Positions 8,352-16,511 of a stretch of 64,000 nucleotides of DNA are shown one piece after another. Made by a program: the position numbers and the translations under genes. The notes below the pieces were generated by a model. That model saw only the letters and a program-made list of their open reading frames with translations, did not search any database and was not told the origin of the DNA. Source of the DNA: Nocardia sp. BMG111209 (GTDB lineage Bacteria > Actinomycetota > Actinomycetes > Mycobacteriales > Mycobacteriaceae); NCBI RefSeq assembly GCF_000381925.1, contig NZ_KB907307.1, positions 2,728,001-2,792,000 of the forward strand, written 5' to 3'. Position 1 is the stretch's first letter; each line of letters begins with the position of its first letter.

Positions 8352-9569
8352 ATGGAACTGTTCGACGATCTCCAGGATTTCGGCGCCTTCGACGACGTGG
8401 TGTCCGGCAATGTCCGTGATCCCTATCCGGAATTGGCGCGGCTGAACCGGGAGGAACCGATCCAGCGGATCGATATGTCGGGTATGCCCGGCGAGGCCGG
8501 GAAACCCGTATTCATCGTGTACCGGCACGAGGACATCGTCACCATGCTGCGGGACAACGAGACGTTCTCGTCGGCGATCGTCATCAGCGCATTCGGCGAT
8601 GTGCTGGGCAAACAGGTGATGCTCGGCATGGACGAACCGCAGCACGGCCGGCACCGCGCGCTGGTGTCCAAATCCTTCTCGGCGAAAGCGCTGGCACGCT
8701 GGGAGGACGAACTGGTCGGCAAGGTCGGTGGTGAACTGATCGACGGCTTCGCCTCCGACGGGAAGGCGGATCTGGTCAAGCAGTTCACCTTTCCGTATCC
8801 GACCCGGATCATCGCCCGGCTGCTGGGCCTGCCCCAGGAGGATTATCCGCAATTCCAGCGGTGGTCGATCTCGCTGCTGAGTTTCACCATCAATCCCGAA
8901 CGCGGCAAGGCGGCCTCGGAGGCCCTGGTCCGCTATTTCGCGCCGATCCTCGAAGCCCGCCGCGCCGAACCGCGCGACGACCTGATCAGCAGCCTGGCCC
9001 AGGCGGAGATCGATGGCGAGAAACTCGACGACGAGGAGATCTATTCGTTCCTGCGCCTGCTGCTGCCGGCCGGGATCGAGACCACCTACCGCTCGCTGGG
9101 AAACCTGTTGTACGCCTTGCTGTCCCACCCCGACCAGTTCGAGGCGATCAAGGCCGACCGGTCCCTGCTCCCGCAGGCGATCGAGGAGGTGGTCCGGTGG
9201 GACGCCCCGCTGCTCACGATCACCCGGGTCACCACCCGCGACACCGAACTGGGGGGTGTGCCGATCCCGGCGGGATGTTCGGTGATGCCGATGCTCGGCG
9301 CGGCGAACCGGCAGGAGGACCGGTACACCCATCCCAACGATTTCGACATCTTCCGCTCGACCAAATCCCATGTCGGGTGGGGACACGGCGTGCACGTCTG
9401 CCTCGGCATGCATCTGGCCCGCCTGGAAATGCGGACCGCGATGAACCTGCTGATCGACCGGCTGCCGAATCTGCGCCTGGATCCCGACGCCGGCGACGTC
9501 CACATCCGCGGCCAGGTCTTCCGCTCACCCGCCGCCCTGCCGGTCGTCTTCGACACTCCGGCAACCTGA
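8352..9569 (+). CDS. cytochrome P450
   Basis: 405 residues, typical soluble bacterial P450. I-helix AGIETT at 240-245 (Glu in place of the usual acidic Asp), ExxR at 279-282, and heme-binding GWGHGVHVCLG with the thiolate Cys350. The position before the G-x-G-x-H loop is Trp rather than the usual Phe. It presumably hydroxylates the pathway substrate; no dedicated ferredoxin lies next to it. Ribosome site AGAGG 11 bases before ATG 8352. It could also be a client or partner of the ATPase-VWA pair, which is speculation. Confidence 0.95.
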   Translation: MELFDDLQDFGAFDDVVSGNVRDPYPELARLNREEPIQRIDMSGMPGEAGKPVFIVYRHEDIVTMLRDNETFSSAIVISAFGDVLGKQVMLGMDEPQHGRHRALVSKSFSAKALARWEDELVGKVGGELIDGFASDGKADLVKQFTFPYPTRIIARLLGLPQEDYPQFQRWSISLLSFTINPERGKAASEALVRYFAPILEARRAEPRDDLISSLAQAEIDGEKLDDEEIYSFLRLLLPAGIETTYRSLGNLLYALLSHPDQFEAIKADRSLLPQAIEEVVRWDAPLLTITRVTTRDTELGGVPIPAGCSVMPMLGAANRQEDRYTHPNDFDIFRSTKSHVGWGHGVHVCLGMHLARLEMRTAMNLLIDRLPNLRLDPDAGDVHIRGQVFRSPAALPVVFDTPAT

Positions 9570-9618
9570 TTCACCCACACACCGACCGAACACCGAAATC
9601 CGAACCGACGGAGGACAT

Positions 9619-10497
9619 ATGACAGGGAGCCTGGCCGGCAAGGTCGCGTTCATCACCGGAGCCGCGCGCGGCCAGGGCCGGGCACACGCCCTCGCCATGG
9701 CCGGCGAGGGCGCGGACATCATCGCGATCGACATCTGCCGCGATATCGACTCGAATCCGTACCCCCTGGCCACACCGGAGGATCTCGACGAAACCAGCCG
9801 CGGCGTCGAGAAACTCGGCCGCCGCATCGTGGCCCGCATCGCCGATGTCCGTGAACGCCACGAACTCCGGGACGCCGTCGCGACCGGCGTCGCCGAATTC
9901 GGCAAGATCGATATCGTCGTCGCCAACGCCGGCATCCTCCCGATGGCGATGGGCAAACCCGACCCGATGCATTTCGTCGACGCCAGCGACGTCGATCTGC
10001 TCGGTGTCCTGAACACCGTCGCGGTCTCGGTGCCGCACCTGCCCGACGGCTCGTCGATCATCGTCACCGGCTCGACCGCCGGCATGATCCGCGGTACCAC
10101 CGACAACCCGAACATGGGACCCGGCGGCGCCGGATACGGCTGGAGCAAGCGCGTCGTCATCGAATACGTCGAGGAGATGAGCCTGCACCTCGCGCCGCGG
10201 ATGATCCGGATCAACGCGATCCATCCGACCAACTGCAATACCGACCTGCTGCAGAACGACGGCATGTACAGCATGTTCCGGCCCGACCTCACCGCCGCCG
10301 GGAAACAGGCCACCCGCGAGGACGCCGAACCGCTGTTCTCCATCTTCCAGGCCATGCCCATCCCGTATGTCGAACCGGAGGACATCGCCAACCTCGCGGT
10401 ATTCCTCGCCGGTGAGCGGAGCCGCTACATCACCGGGCAGCAGATCCGCGTCGACGCCGGCTCGCTGCTCAAATGGCCCAACGGTCCGGGCAAGTAA
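9619..10497 (+). CDS. mycofactocin-type SDR family oxidoreductase
   Basis: 292 residues. TGAARGQG (13-20) followed by the insert IDICRDIDSNPYPLATPEDLDET is the hallmark of the mycofactocin-coupled SDR subfamily, whose NAD is bound tightly and reoxidised by mycofactocin. YGWSK carries the catalytic Tyr/Lys and the C-terminus has ITGQQIRVDAGSL. It is likely the alcohol-oxidising step of the cluster. GGAGG lies 6 bases before ATG 9619. An NDMA-type alcohol dehydrogenase at 33250-34377 belongs to the same cofactor system; no mycofactocin biosynthesis genes are in the window. Confidence 0.9.
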   Translation: MTGSLAGKVAFITGAARGQGRAHALAMAGEGADIIAIDICRDIDSNPYPLATPEDLDETSRGVEKLGRRIVARIADVRERHELRDAVATGVAEFGKIDIVVANAGILPMAMGKPDPMHFVDASDVDLLGVLNTVAVSVPHLPDGSSIIVTGSTAGMIRGTTDNPNMGPGGAGYGWSKRVVIEYVEEMSLHLAPRMIRINAIHPTNCNTDLLQNDGMYSMFRPDLTAAGKQATREDAEPLFSIFQAMPIPYVEPEDIANLAVFLAGERSRYITGQQIRVDAGSLLKWPNGPGK

Positions 10498-10717
10498 CCG
10501 CAATTCCGGCACGGCTCTGATTACCATCCCCGCCAGTGAAGGCCGACCGGTCGGTGTGTTCCGCGCCGCCGACCGGACCGCCGGGCCTCTCCCGCCCGGT
10601 CTCGATGCCCAGGTCAGGTGTGAGTAACCTTGATACTGTTCGCTGCGGGGATATGCGCCGGCCTCGGGTCGCGGGCATACCGCACCGAGTACCGAATCAT
10701 CCGCGAGGAGTCCGTGC

Positions 10718-12190
10718 ATGGCGAGCGCCGTCGAGTTCGAACCCGCCGACGGCGAGTCGATCGCGACCGGCGCCGGCCGGCTCGCCACCCAGATCGCCCG
10801 GCGGATCGAGGAGACGGTGATCGGCCGCGGCTGGCCGGTGGGCGAATCCCTGGGATCCGAGAGCGATCTGCGCGCACGGTACGGAGTGGGCCGGCCGGTG
10901 TTGCGCGAGGCGGTCCGCCTGGTCGAACACCACCAGGTCGCCCGGATGCGCCGCGGGCCCCACGGCGGCCTGTTCGTGTGCGCGCCCGACGGCGAACCGG
11001 CCATCCACGCCATGGTGATCTATCTCGAATACGTCGGTACCCGCGTCACCGATCTGCTCGAGGCCCGATCGCTGCTCGAACCGGTCGCCGCCCAGCTGGC
11101 CGCCGACCGGATCACCGAGGACGGGATCACGACGCTGCGCGACGCGCTGCGCGACGAGCACGCGCATCTCAGCGGTCCGCAGTGCTGGGCGCAGGATCCG
11201 GTGCACGCACTGCTCGGCCGGTTGTCCGGAAATCCGGTGCTGCACTTGTTCATCGACGTGCTGGCGCGGCTCACCACCCGCTACGCGCACGCCTCCGGTA
11301 GGCGGTCGGCCGCGGAAGTCGATGCCGCCAGGCAGGATTCGCATGCCGCGCATCGCGCGATCGCGGAGGCGGTGATCGACGGCGACGGCGCCCGCGCACA
11401 GGTCGCGCTGACCGCACATCTCGAATTCCTCTCCACCTGGGTCGATCTGCGCCGGGCCCGCCGCGCCGCCCCGGCCGCCGAGACCGGATTCGATTGCGCC
11501 ACAGCGCCTACCGGCAAACTGGCGGAGGTTCTCGCGAGCCGGATCCACGACGACATCGCGGCCCGCGGCTGGCCGGTCGGCACCGTCGTCGGTTCGGAAA
11601 CCGATCTCGTCACCCGCTACGGCATCAGCCGCCCCGCGCTCCGGGAAGCCGTGCGGCTGCTGGAATATCACTCGGTGGCCCGGATGCGGCCCGGCCCCGG
11701 CGGCGGCCTGATCGTCACCGAACCCGAGCCGCAGGCCAGTGTCGACACGATCGCCCTGCTACTGGAGTACGAGCGCGTCACCACCGACGACCTCCGGATC
11801 GTGCGCAACGCCCTGGAACTCGGCATCATCGGCCGGGTGACCGCCCGGCTCGCCGACGCCGACGGCGAACTGTCCGATCGGCTCGGCGACGCGGCGGACG
11901 AACCGTGCCCGAATCAGCTCTTCCACACCGAACTCGCCGCGGTCGCGGGCAATCCGGTGCTCACCCTGTTCCTCTCGGTCGTCATGGAGTTGTCGCACCG
12001 ACATCCGGCCGGCGACCCGTCCGCGCCCGGCGACACCCCCGGCGACGACCCCCCGCCCGCACATCACCGCATCCTTGACGCCATCCGGCAGGGCGATACG
12101 GCGCTCGCCCGGCACCGGATGCGACGGCATCTCGGCGCGCTCGCACACCGACCCGGCGCACGGCCGGATCCGAATTATCGAATCGAGTGA
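10718..12190 (+). CDS. tandem GntR regulator: two wHTH-FCD units in one chain
   Basis: 490 residues. Residues about 20-240 form one FadR-type unit (winged helix ESLGSESDLRARYGVGRPVLREAVRLVEHH, then an all-helical FCD ligand domain) and about 260-480 repeat it (TVVGSETDLVTRYGISRPALREAVRLLEYH). The two halves are clearly homologous, so one chain could act like a built-in dimer. GAGGAG lies 7 bases before ATG 10718; a GATACT -10 candidate is at 10632-10637. It follows the P450/SDR cluster and probably controls it. The 12-mer CGACCGGTCGGT occurs on both sides of the gene (10544-10555 and 12330-12341). The effector is unknown. Confidence 0.88.
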   Translation: MASAVEFEPADGESIATGAGRLATQIARRIEETVIGRGWPVGESLGSESDLRARYGVGRPVLREAVRLVEHHQVARMRRGPHGGLFVCAPDGEPAIHAMVIYLEYVGTRVTDLLEARSLLEPVAAQLAADRITEDGITTLRDALRDEHAHLSGPQCWAQDPVHALLGRLSGNPVLHLFIDVLARLTTRYAHASGRRSAAEVDAARQDSHAAHRAIAEAVIDGDGARAQVALTAHLEFLSTWVDLRRARRAAPAAETGFDCATAPTGKLAEVLASRIHDDIAARGWPVGTVVGSETDLVTRYGISRPALREAVRLLEYHSVARMRPGPGGGLIVTEPEPQASVDTIALLLEYERVTTDDLRIVRNALELGIIGRVTARLADADGELSDRLGDAADEPCPNQLFHTELAAVAGNPVLTLFLSVVMELSHRHPAGDPSAPGDTPGDDPPPAHHRILDAIRQGDTALARHRMRRHLGALAHRPGARPDPNYRIE

Positions 12191-12567
12191 ATTCCCATGC
12201 CGTTGACAGACGGAATGCAAACATCGGACGCACATTTGGGACGAATGACAATCGCGTCCAGCGTGGCGGCGAGAGCGGTCACAGCGAACCGCCGCGGGAC
12301 CATTCTGCCCGCCGGGATGCCTGGTGGGACGACCGGTCGGTCGTATTCGGGACACGCCCGGCAATCGGCAGGAATCGGACAGCGAGTTACCGGCGCGCGG
12401 CCGCACGTGCTGAAATGTCGGGAGGGGACTCCAGCATTCGACGGCACACTGTCGTGCCCGATTTCGGGGTTACCGGAAAAGGCGGAGCGCAGGCCCCGAT
12501 CCACGAATGCCGCCCGGATGAGCCGACGCTGCCGCCACATCCGGTCAGACCGAAGGGATTACTTCCT
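12191..12567. other. 377-bp gap between the GntR and Roadblock genes
   Basis: I find no convincing coding sequence here. The frame of the next gene is open across it but has non-coding composition and no ribosome site before ATG 12568. It holds one copy of the palindromic 12-mer CGACCGGTCGGT (12330-12341), repeated at 10544-10555 upstream of the regulator gene, and an isolated TTGACA at 12203 without a good -10 partner. Confidence 0.5.
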
Positions 12568-13008
12568 ATGAGCACATTCGAGAGCGCGACCACCAATGCC
12601 GACAAGGCGGCCTGGATGCTGGAGGGGCTGGCGGTGCCCGATGTCCGGTTCGCGGTCCTGCTCTCCGAGGACGGCCTCCGGATCGCGCACATCGGCGAGA
12701 TCACCCTCGACAACGCGGAGCGCTTCGCCGCCGCCGCGTCCGGGCTGCGCTCACTGGGCAAGGCGCTGGGCGAATTCTCCGGCAACGTCACCAGCGTCCG
12801 GCAGAACATGACCGAATACGACGACGGGATGATCTTCATCACCGCGGTCGGCGACGGCGCGCTGATCGGCGTGTCCACCATCCGCGACGCCGATGTGAAT
12901 CTGGTCGCGCACCGCATGAACGAGATCGCCGTCCGGGTGGGCCACGAACTCGGCAGCCTGCCGCGCCGGCAGTGGGCGCAGAGCATGCCGACGCTCGGGC
13001 AGTCCTAG
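12568..13008 (+). CDS. Roadblock/LC7 domain protein
   Basis: 146 residues of the actinobacterial Roadblock/LC7 type: ADKAAWMLEGLAVPDVRFAVLLSEDGLRIAHIG followed by the central GLRSLGKAL helix and VGDGALIGVSTI strand. Such small proteins dimerise and modulate Ras-like GTPases, usually inside conservons (kinase, roadblock, DUF742, GTPase). None of those partners is adjacent, so this is a solitary copy. AAGGGA lies 9 bases before ATG 12568. It converges on ligA with a hairpin between them. Confidence 0.85.
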   Translation: MSTFESATTNADKAAWMLEGLAVPDVRFAVLLSEDGLRIAHIGEITLDNAERFAAAASGLRSLGKALGEFSGNVTSVRQNMTEYDDGMIFITAVGDGALIGVSTIRDADVNLVAHRMNEIAVRVGHELGSLPRRQWAQSMPTLGQS

Positions 13009-13012
13009 GCGG

Positions 13013-13047
13013 TCGTGCGGGCGGGCCACACCGGCCCGCCGCACGAT
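13013..13047. terminator. bidirectional hairpin between convergent genes
   Basis: CGTGCGGGCGGGCC pairs with GGCCCGCCGCACG (one bulged G) across a 5-base loop. It sits 5 bases after the Roadblock stop and just beyond the ligA stop, as expected for a shared terminator. No U-tract, which is usual for high-GC actinobacteria. Confidence 0.6.
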
Positions 13048-13051
13048 CGGC

Positions 13052-15043
13052 CTAGACGATCTTGGCGTCGATCAGCAGAGTCCAGATCTCGCCCTGATCG
13101 ATGACCTCGACGCCGAGTTTCTCCGCCTTGGTCAGCTTGCTGTCGCCGACGCCCGCGCCGGTGATCAGCAGATCGGTATTCGCCGAGACCGAGGAAGCCG
13201 TTGTCGCACCGGCCTTCTCGCACAGGCGCTGGAAGGTCGGCCGGGCGACCTTCTCACCCGATCGGGGGTCGGTGAGCGCACCGGTGATCACCACCGTCTT
13301 GCCCGCCAGCGGCGCGCCCGCGGCGACCACCGGGGGCAGGTCCTCCGCGCGCACGTCCAGCGACACACCGGCGGCGCGCAGCCGTTCCAGTTCCGGGCGC
13401 AGCCGGGTGAGGTGCTCGACCAGCGAGGCGGCCACCTTGGGCCCGATATCCTCGACGGCCACCAGCCGCTCCGCACCGGCGTCGGCGACCTCCTCGAGGG
13501 ATCCGAATCCGGACCGCGCGAGCCGCGCGGCGGTGCCGTCGGAGGCCATCGGGATCGCGAGGCCGATCAGCGCACGGCGCAGGCCCACCGCGCGGCTGAT
13601 ATCGATCGACTCGATCATCCGGGCGGCCGAAACCTCCCCGATGCGATCGAATTCGAGCAGGCGCTCCTGGGTCAGCGTGTAGAAGTCCGACGGATTCTCC
13701 AGAATGCCCGCCTCGGCGAGACGTTCGATCCACACCGGGCCGATCGCATCGATATCCGCGGCCGCGCGCGACGCCCAGTGGATCAGCCGCCGGACGGTCT
13801 GCGCGGGGCAGGAAGCGTTGGTACAGAACAACTCCCGGCTGTTGCCCTGTTCCGTCACCGGCTGCCCACACGAGGGGCAGGCCGTCGGCGGGACGATCTC
13901 GCGCTCGGCCCCCGTGCGCCGCGAGGCATCGAGCACACCCGCCACGAACGGGATCACATCGCCGGCGCGGCGGACCAGCACCGTATCCCCGACCTTGATA
14001 TCGCGGCCGCGGATCACCTCCTGATTGGCCAGCGTCGCCTTCGTGACCGTGGTACCGCCCACGAACACCGGCTCGAGCCACGCGACCGGGACGATCTTGC
14101 CGGTCTTGCCGACATCCCAGACCACGTCGACCAGCAGCGTGGTCTTCTCCTCCGCCGCGAACTTGAACGCGAGCGCACCCCGCGGACTGTTGGACCGGGT
14201 GCCCGCGGCGGCGTACGCGTCGCGGTCGGCCAGCCGCAGCACCGCGCCGTCGATGTCGTAGTCAAGCTCGTTGCGGCCGGATTCGATCGTGGTGATCGCC
14301 GCCTGCGCCTGTTCGGCGTCGGCGCACACCCGCATCGCCGCCCCCGCGACCCCGAGCGCCCGCAGCCCCTCGCCCAGATCGACCGCGGCGCCACCGTCGG
14401 AGGTGTCCAGATCGAAGCCGTGGAACTGCAACCGCCGCTCGGCGACCGTGGCCGGATCCTTCGCCCGCAGCGTGCCCGCCGCCGCATTGCGCGGGTTGAT
14501 CAGCGGCTTGTCCGGATGTGCGGTGTTGTAGGCGAGGAAGGTCGACCGCAGCATCACCGCCTCGCCGCGCACCTCCACCCGGCCCGGTACCTCGATACGC
14601 TCCGGCACGCCGTCGACCAGCGCGCGGACCAGCATCGTGACATCGTCACCGGTGGTCCCGTCGCCCCGGGTGATCGCGCGGACCAGCCGCCCGTCCTCGT
14701 ACACCAGGGCCAGCGACAACCCGTCGAGTTTGGGCATCACCACCACCGGCTGCCCCGGGAACCGGTCGAAGAACGCCGCGACCTGCTCCGGTCTGGTCGC
14801 CTTCTCCAGCGACAACATCGGCCGCGAATGACGGATCGGCGCGTGCAGCACCGCGGGCGCGCCGACCTGCTCCAGCGGATTCGGATCGGGCGCGAGGTCC
14901 GGATGCGCGGCGATCAGCTCCCGCAGCTCGTCCTCGACCGCGTCGTACTCGGCGTCCGCGACCAGCGGCGCGCCCTGATAGTAGGCGTCGCGCAGCGCCA
15001 CGATGCGATCCGCGAGCTCTCGAATGCGTTCACCGGTTTCCAC
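13052..15043 (-). CDS. ligA: NAD-dependent DNA ligase LigA (possibly a second, divergent copy)
   Basis: 663 residues. Adenylation domain with nucleophile Lys in MPKLDGLSLAL, then RGDGTTGDDVT, OB-fold region, a four-cysteine zinc finger (CPSCGQP ... CTNASCPAQ), helix-hairpin-helix repeats and a C-terminal BRCT domain (PLAGKTVVITGALTDPRS). It seals nicks in replication and repair using NAD. It is a little shorter than typical mycobacterial LigA, and the usual MLSLxNAF-like adenylation-domain segment reads MLSLEKATRPEQV, as in some paralogous actinobacterial ligases. Whether another ligA exists cannot be seen here. Confidence 0.93.
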   Translation of the reverse strand: METGERIRELADRIVALRDAYYQGAPLVADAEYDAVEDELRELIAAHPDLAPDPNPLEQVGAPAVLHAPIRHSRPMLSLEKATRPEQVAAFFDRFPGQPVVVMPKLDGLSLALVYEDGRLVRAITRGDGTTGDDVTMLVRALVDGVPERIEVPGRVEVRGEAVMLRSTFLAYNTAHPDKPLINPRNAAAGTLRAKDPATVAERRLQFHGFDLDTSDGGAAVDLGEGLRALGVAGAAMRVCADAEQAQAAITTIESGRNELDYDIDGAVLRLADRDAYAAAGTRSNSPRGALAFKFAAEEKTTLLVDVVWDVGKTGKIVPVAWLEPVFVGGTTVTKATLANQEVIRGRDIKVGDTVLVRRAGDVIPFVAGVLDASRRTGAEREIVPPTACPSCGQPVTEQGNSRELFCTNASCPAQTVRRLIHWASRAAADIDAIGPVWIERLAEAGILENPSDFYTLTQERLLEFDRIGEVSAARMIESIDISRAVGLRRALIGLAIPMASDGTAARLARSGFGSLEEVADAGAERLVAVEDIGPKVAASLVEHLTRLRPELERLRAAGVSLDVRAEDLPPVVAAGAPLAGKTVVITGALTDPRSGEKVARPTFQRLCEKAGATTASSVSANTDLLITGAGVGDSKLTKAEKLGVEVIDQGEIWTLLIDAKIV

Positions 15044-15112
15044 GGGACCAGACGCTACCCAGTCCCACCGACACCCGGGAACGGACCGGTCGTCACCGTC
15101 CGCCGGACCGGT

Positions 15113-15571
15113 TCAGCAGGCGTTCCCCGCGGCCGGCACCACGACGATGTCGGCGGGAGCGCAGGTCGCGGTGCCGGCCGGAACGACCGCCGCGATCACG
15201 TCCGCACCGGAGTCGCGGTCGACCAGCCGGACCGGCGGCCCCTCGGGGTCGGCGAGGTGGCGGTCGCCCCACTGCATCAGGCCGACCACCACCGGATACA
15301 GCTCCCAGGCCTTGGCCGTGGGCAGGTATTCGTGCTGTTCGCGGCGGCCGTCCACCCGGTACGGGCGGCGCTCGGCCAGGCCCTCGCCGACCATCTCGGC
15401 CAGCCGGCGGCTCAGCACCGAGGTGGACACCCCGAGGTGCTGCTGCATGTCCTCGAAACGCCGCACGCCGTTGAACATCTCGCGCAGCACGAGCAATGTC
15501 CAGCGGCTGCCGACGACCTCCAGGGCGCGGACCAGCGGGCAGTTGCCCAGGCCCACCGATGTCCACTCCAT
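15113..15571 (-). CDS. HxlR family transcriptional regulator
   Basis: 152 residues. CPLVRALEVVGSRWTLLVLREMFNGVRRFEDMQQHLGVSTSVLSRRL is the classic HxlR winged helix with a near-N-terminal Cys, which in some relatives senses thiol stress or aldehydes. The C-terminal half (about 100-150) is an extra tail ending PAAGNAC. It is divergent from the enoyl-CoA hydratase; the 76-bp gap contains two inverted repeats, so autoregulation and control of the hydratase gene are likely. Confidence 0.9.
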   Translation of the reverse strand: MEWTSVGLGNCPLVRALEVVGSRWTLLVLREMFNGVRRFEDMQQHLGVSTSVLSRRLAEMVGEGLAERRPYRVDGRREQHEYLPTAKAWELYPVVVGLMQWGDRHLADPEGPPVRLVDRDSGADVIAAVVPAGTATCAPADIVVVPAAGNAC

Positions 15572-15587
15572 GCCGAAATCCTACCGG

Positions 15588-15640
15588 TTGAGTTCTCTAT
15601 GAGAAGTCAGCTAGATTCTGAGTTCTACAACAGAACTCAG
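15588..15640. promoter_or_regulatory. two tandem inverted repeats, likely HxlR operators
   Basis: Site A (15588-15610): TTGAGTTCTC-TAT-GAGAAGTCAG, nearly symmetric. Site B (15618-15640): CTGAGTTCT-ACAAC-AGAACTCAG, perfect 9-bp arms. Both share GAGTTCT half-sites. Site B runs into the AGGAG ribosome site of the hydratase gene (15639-15643), so a bound repressor could block both transcription and translation start. HxlR control is inferred from position. Confidence 0.65.
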
Positions 15641-15647
15641 GAGTGCC

Positions 15648-16511
15648 ATGAGCGATCGCTACACCGCGCTGTCCGTCGATTCCGCGCGGGGCGTCACCAC
15701 CGTCACGATCGACCATCCGCCGGTCAATCTGTTCGACGAGATCCTGATCGCCGATCTGGACCGGCTGTACCACGACATCCGCGACGATCCGGGCACCCGG
15801 GTGGTCGTGTTCACCAGTGCCGACCCGGAATTCTTTCTCTCCCACGGTGATATGCGGCTGGTGACGGATCCCGAGGCGCTGGCGGCGTATGCGCGCGGAC
15901 CGGCGCCGACCCTGTTCGCGCGGTATCGGGAACTGTCGCGGCCCACCATCGCGAAGATCGCGGGCCGGGTGCGCGGCGGCGGCGCGGAATTCCTGCTGTC
16001 CCTCGACATGCGTTATGCCGCACTGGATCACGCCTGGTTCGGGCAGCCCGAGGTGGGACTCGGGATCTTCCCCGGCGGCAGCGGAACCCAGTTGCTGCCG
16101 CGGCTGATCGGGCGTTCCCGCGCGCTCGAGGTCGTCCTGGGCGGCGGGCTGCACGACGCGCGCACCGCCGAACGGTACGGCTGGATCGATCGCGCGCTGC
16201 CCGCCGCCGAACTCGGCGAATTCGTCGACGATCTGGCCCGCCGCATCGCCGGGCAGCCACCGGCCGCGGTGGCCGCCGCGCTCCGGGCGGTACGGGCCGC
16301 GGCGGAACTGCCGCTGGCCGAGGGGCTGGCCCGCGAGACCGAGCTGCTGCTGCCGCTGTTCACCGGAGACGATGCCCGGCAACGCTTTTCGGCGGCACTG
16401 GCGGCCGGGGCCCAGACCCGGGCCGGCGAGCTCGAGCTGGAGAGCCTGATCGAGCATTGCGGCCCGGCGGCATTCAATCCGGTTGGGGCGGAACGCGATC
16501 GTGCGCGGTGA
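15648..16511 (+). CDS. enoyl-CoA hydratase/isomerase family protein
   Basis: 287 residues, crotonase fold. TVTIDHPPVNLFDEILI start, FFLSHGDMRL at the first oxyanion segment, KIAGRVRGGGAEFLLSLDMRYAA at the second, and GIFPGGSGTQLLPRLIGRSRALEVVLGG. The usual catalytic Glu pair is not obvious (QPEVGLGIFPG carries one Glu), so the exact reaction is uncertain. Its promoter holds the likely HxlR operators. The 3' end overlaps the convergent PAS-ANTAR gene by 38 bases. Confidence 0.87.
   Translation: MSDRYTALSVDSARGVTTVTIDHPPVNLFDEILIADLDRLYHDIRDDPGTRVVVFTSADPEFFLSHGDMRLVTDPEALAAYARGPAPTLFARYRELSRPTIAKIAGRVRGGGAEFLLSLDMRYAALDHAWFGQPEVGLGIFPGGSGTQLLPRLIGRSRALEVVLGGGLHDARTAERYGWIDRALPAAELGEFVDDLARRIAGQPPAAVAAALRAVRAAAELPLAEGLARETELLLPLFTGDDARQRFSAALAAGAQTRAGELELESLIEHCGPAAFNPVGAERDRAR

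Noticed and set aside
7698..9569. A very long plus-strand frame spanning the aldehyde dehydrogenase end and the P450
   Set aside because: Its first 215 codons are an out-of-frame reading of the aldehyde dehydrogenase gene; the real P450 begins at ATG 8352.
12203..12208. TTGACA as a -35 box for the Roadblock gene
   Set aside because: No matching -10 box at 16-18 bases.
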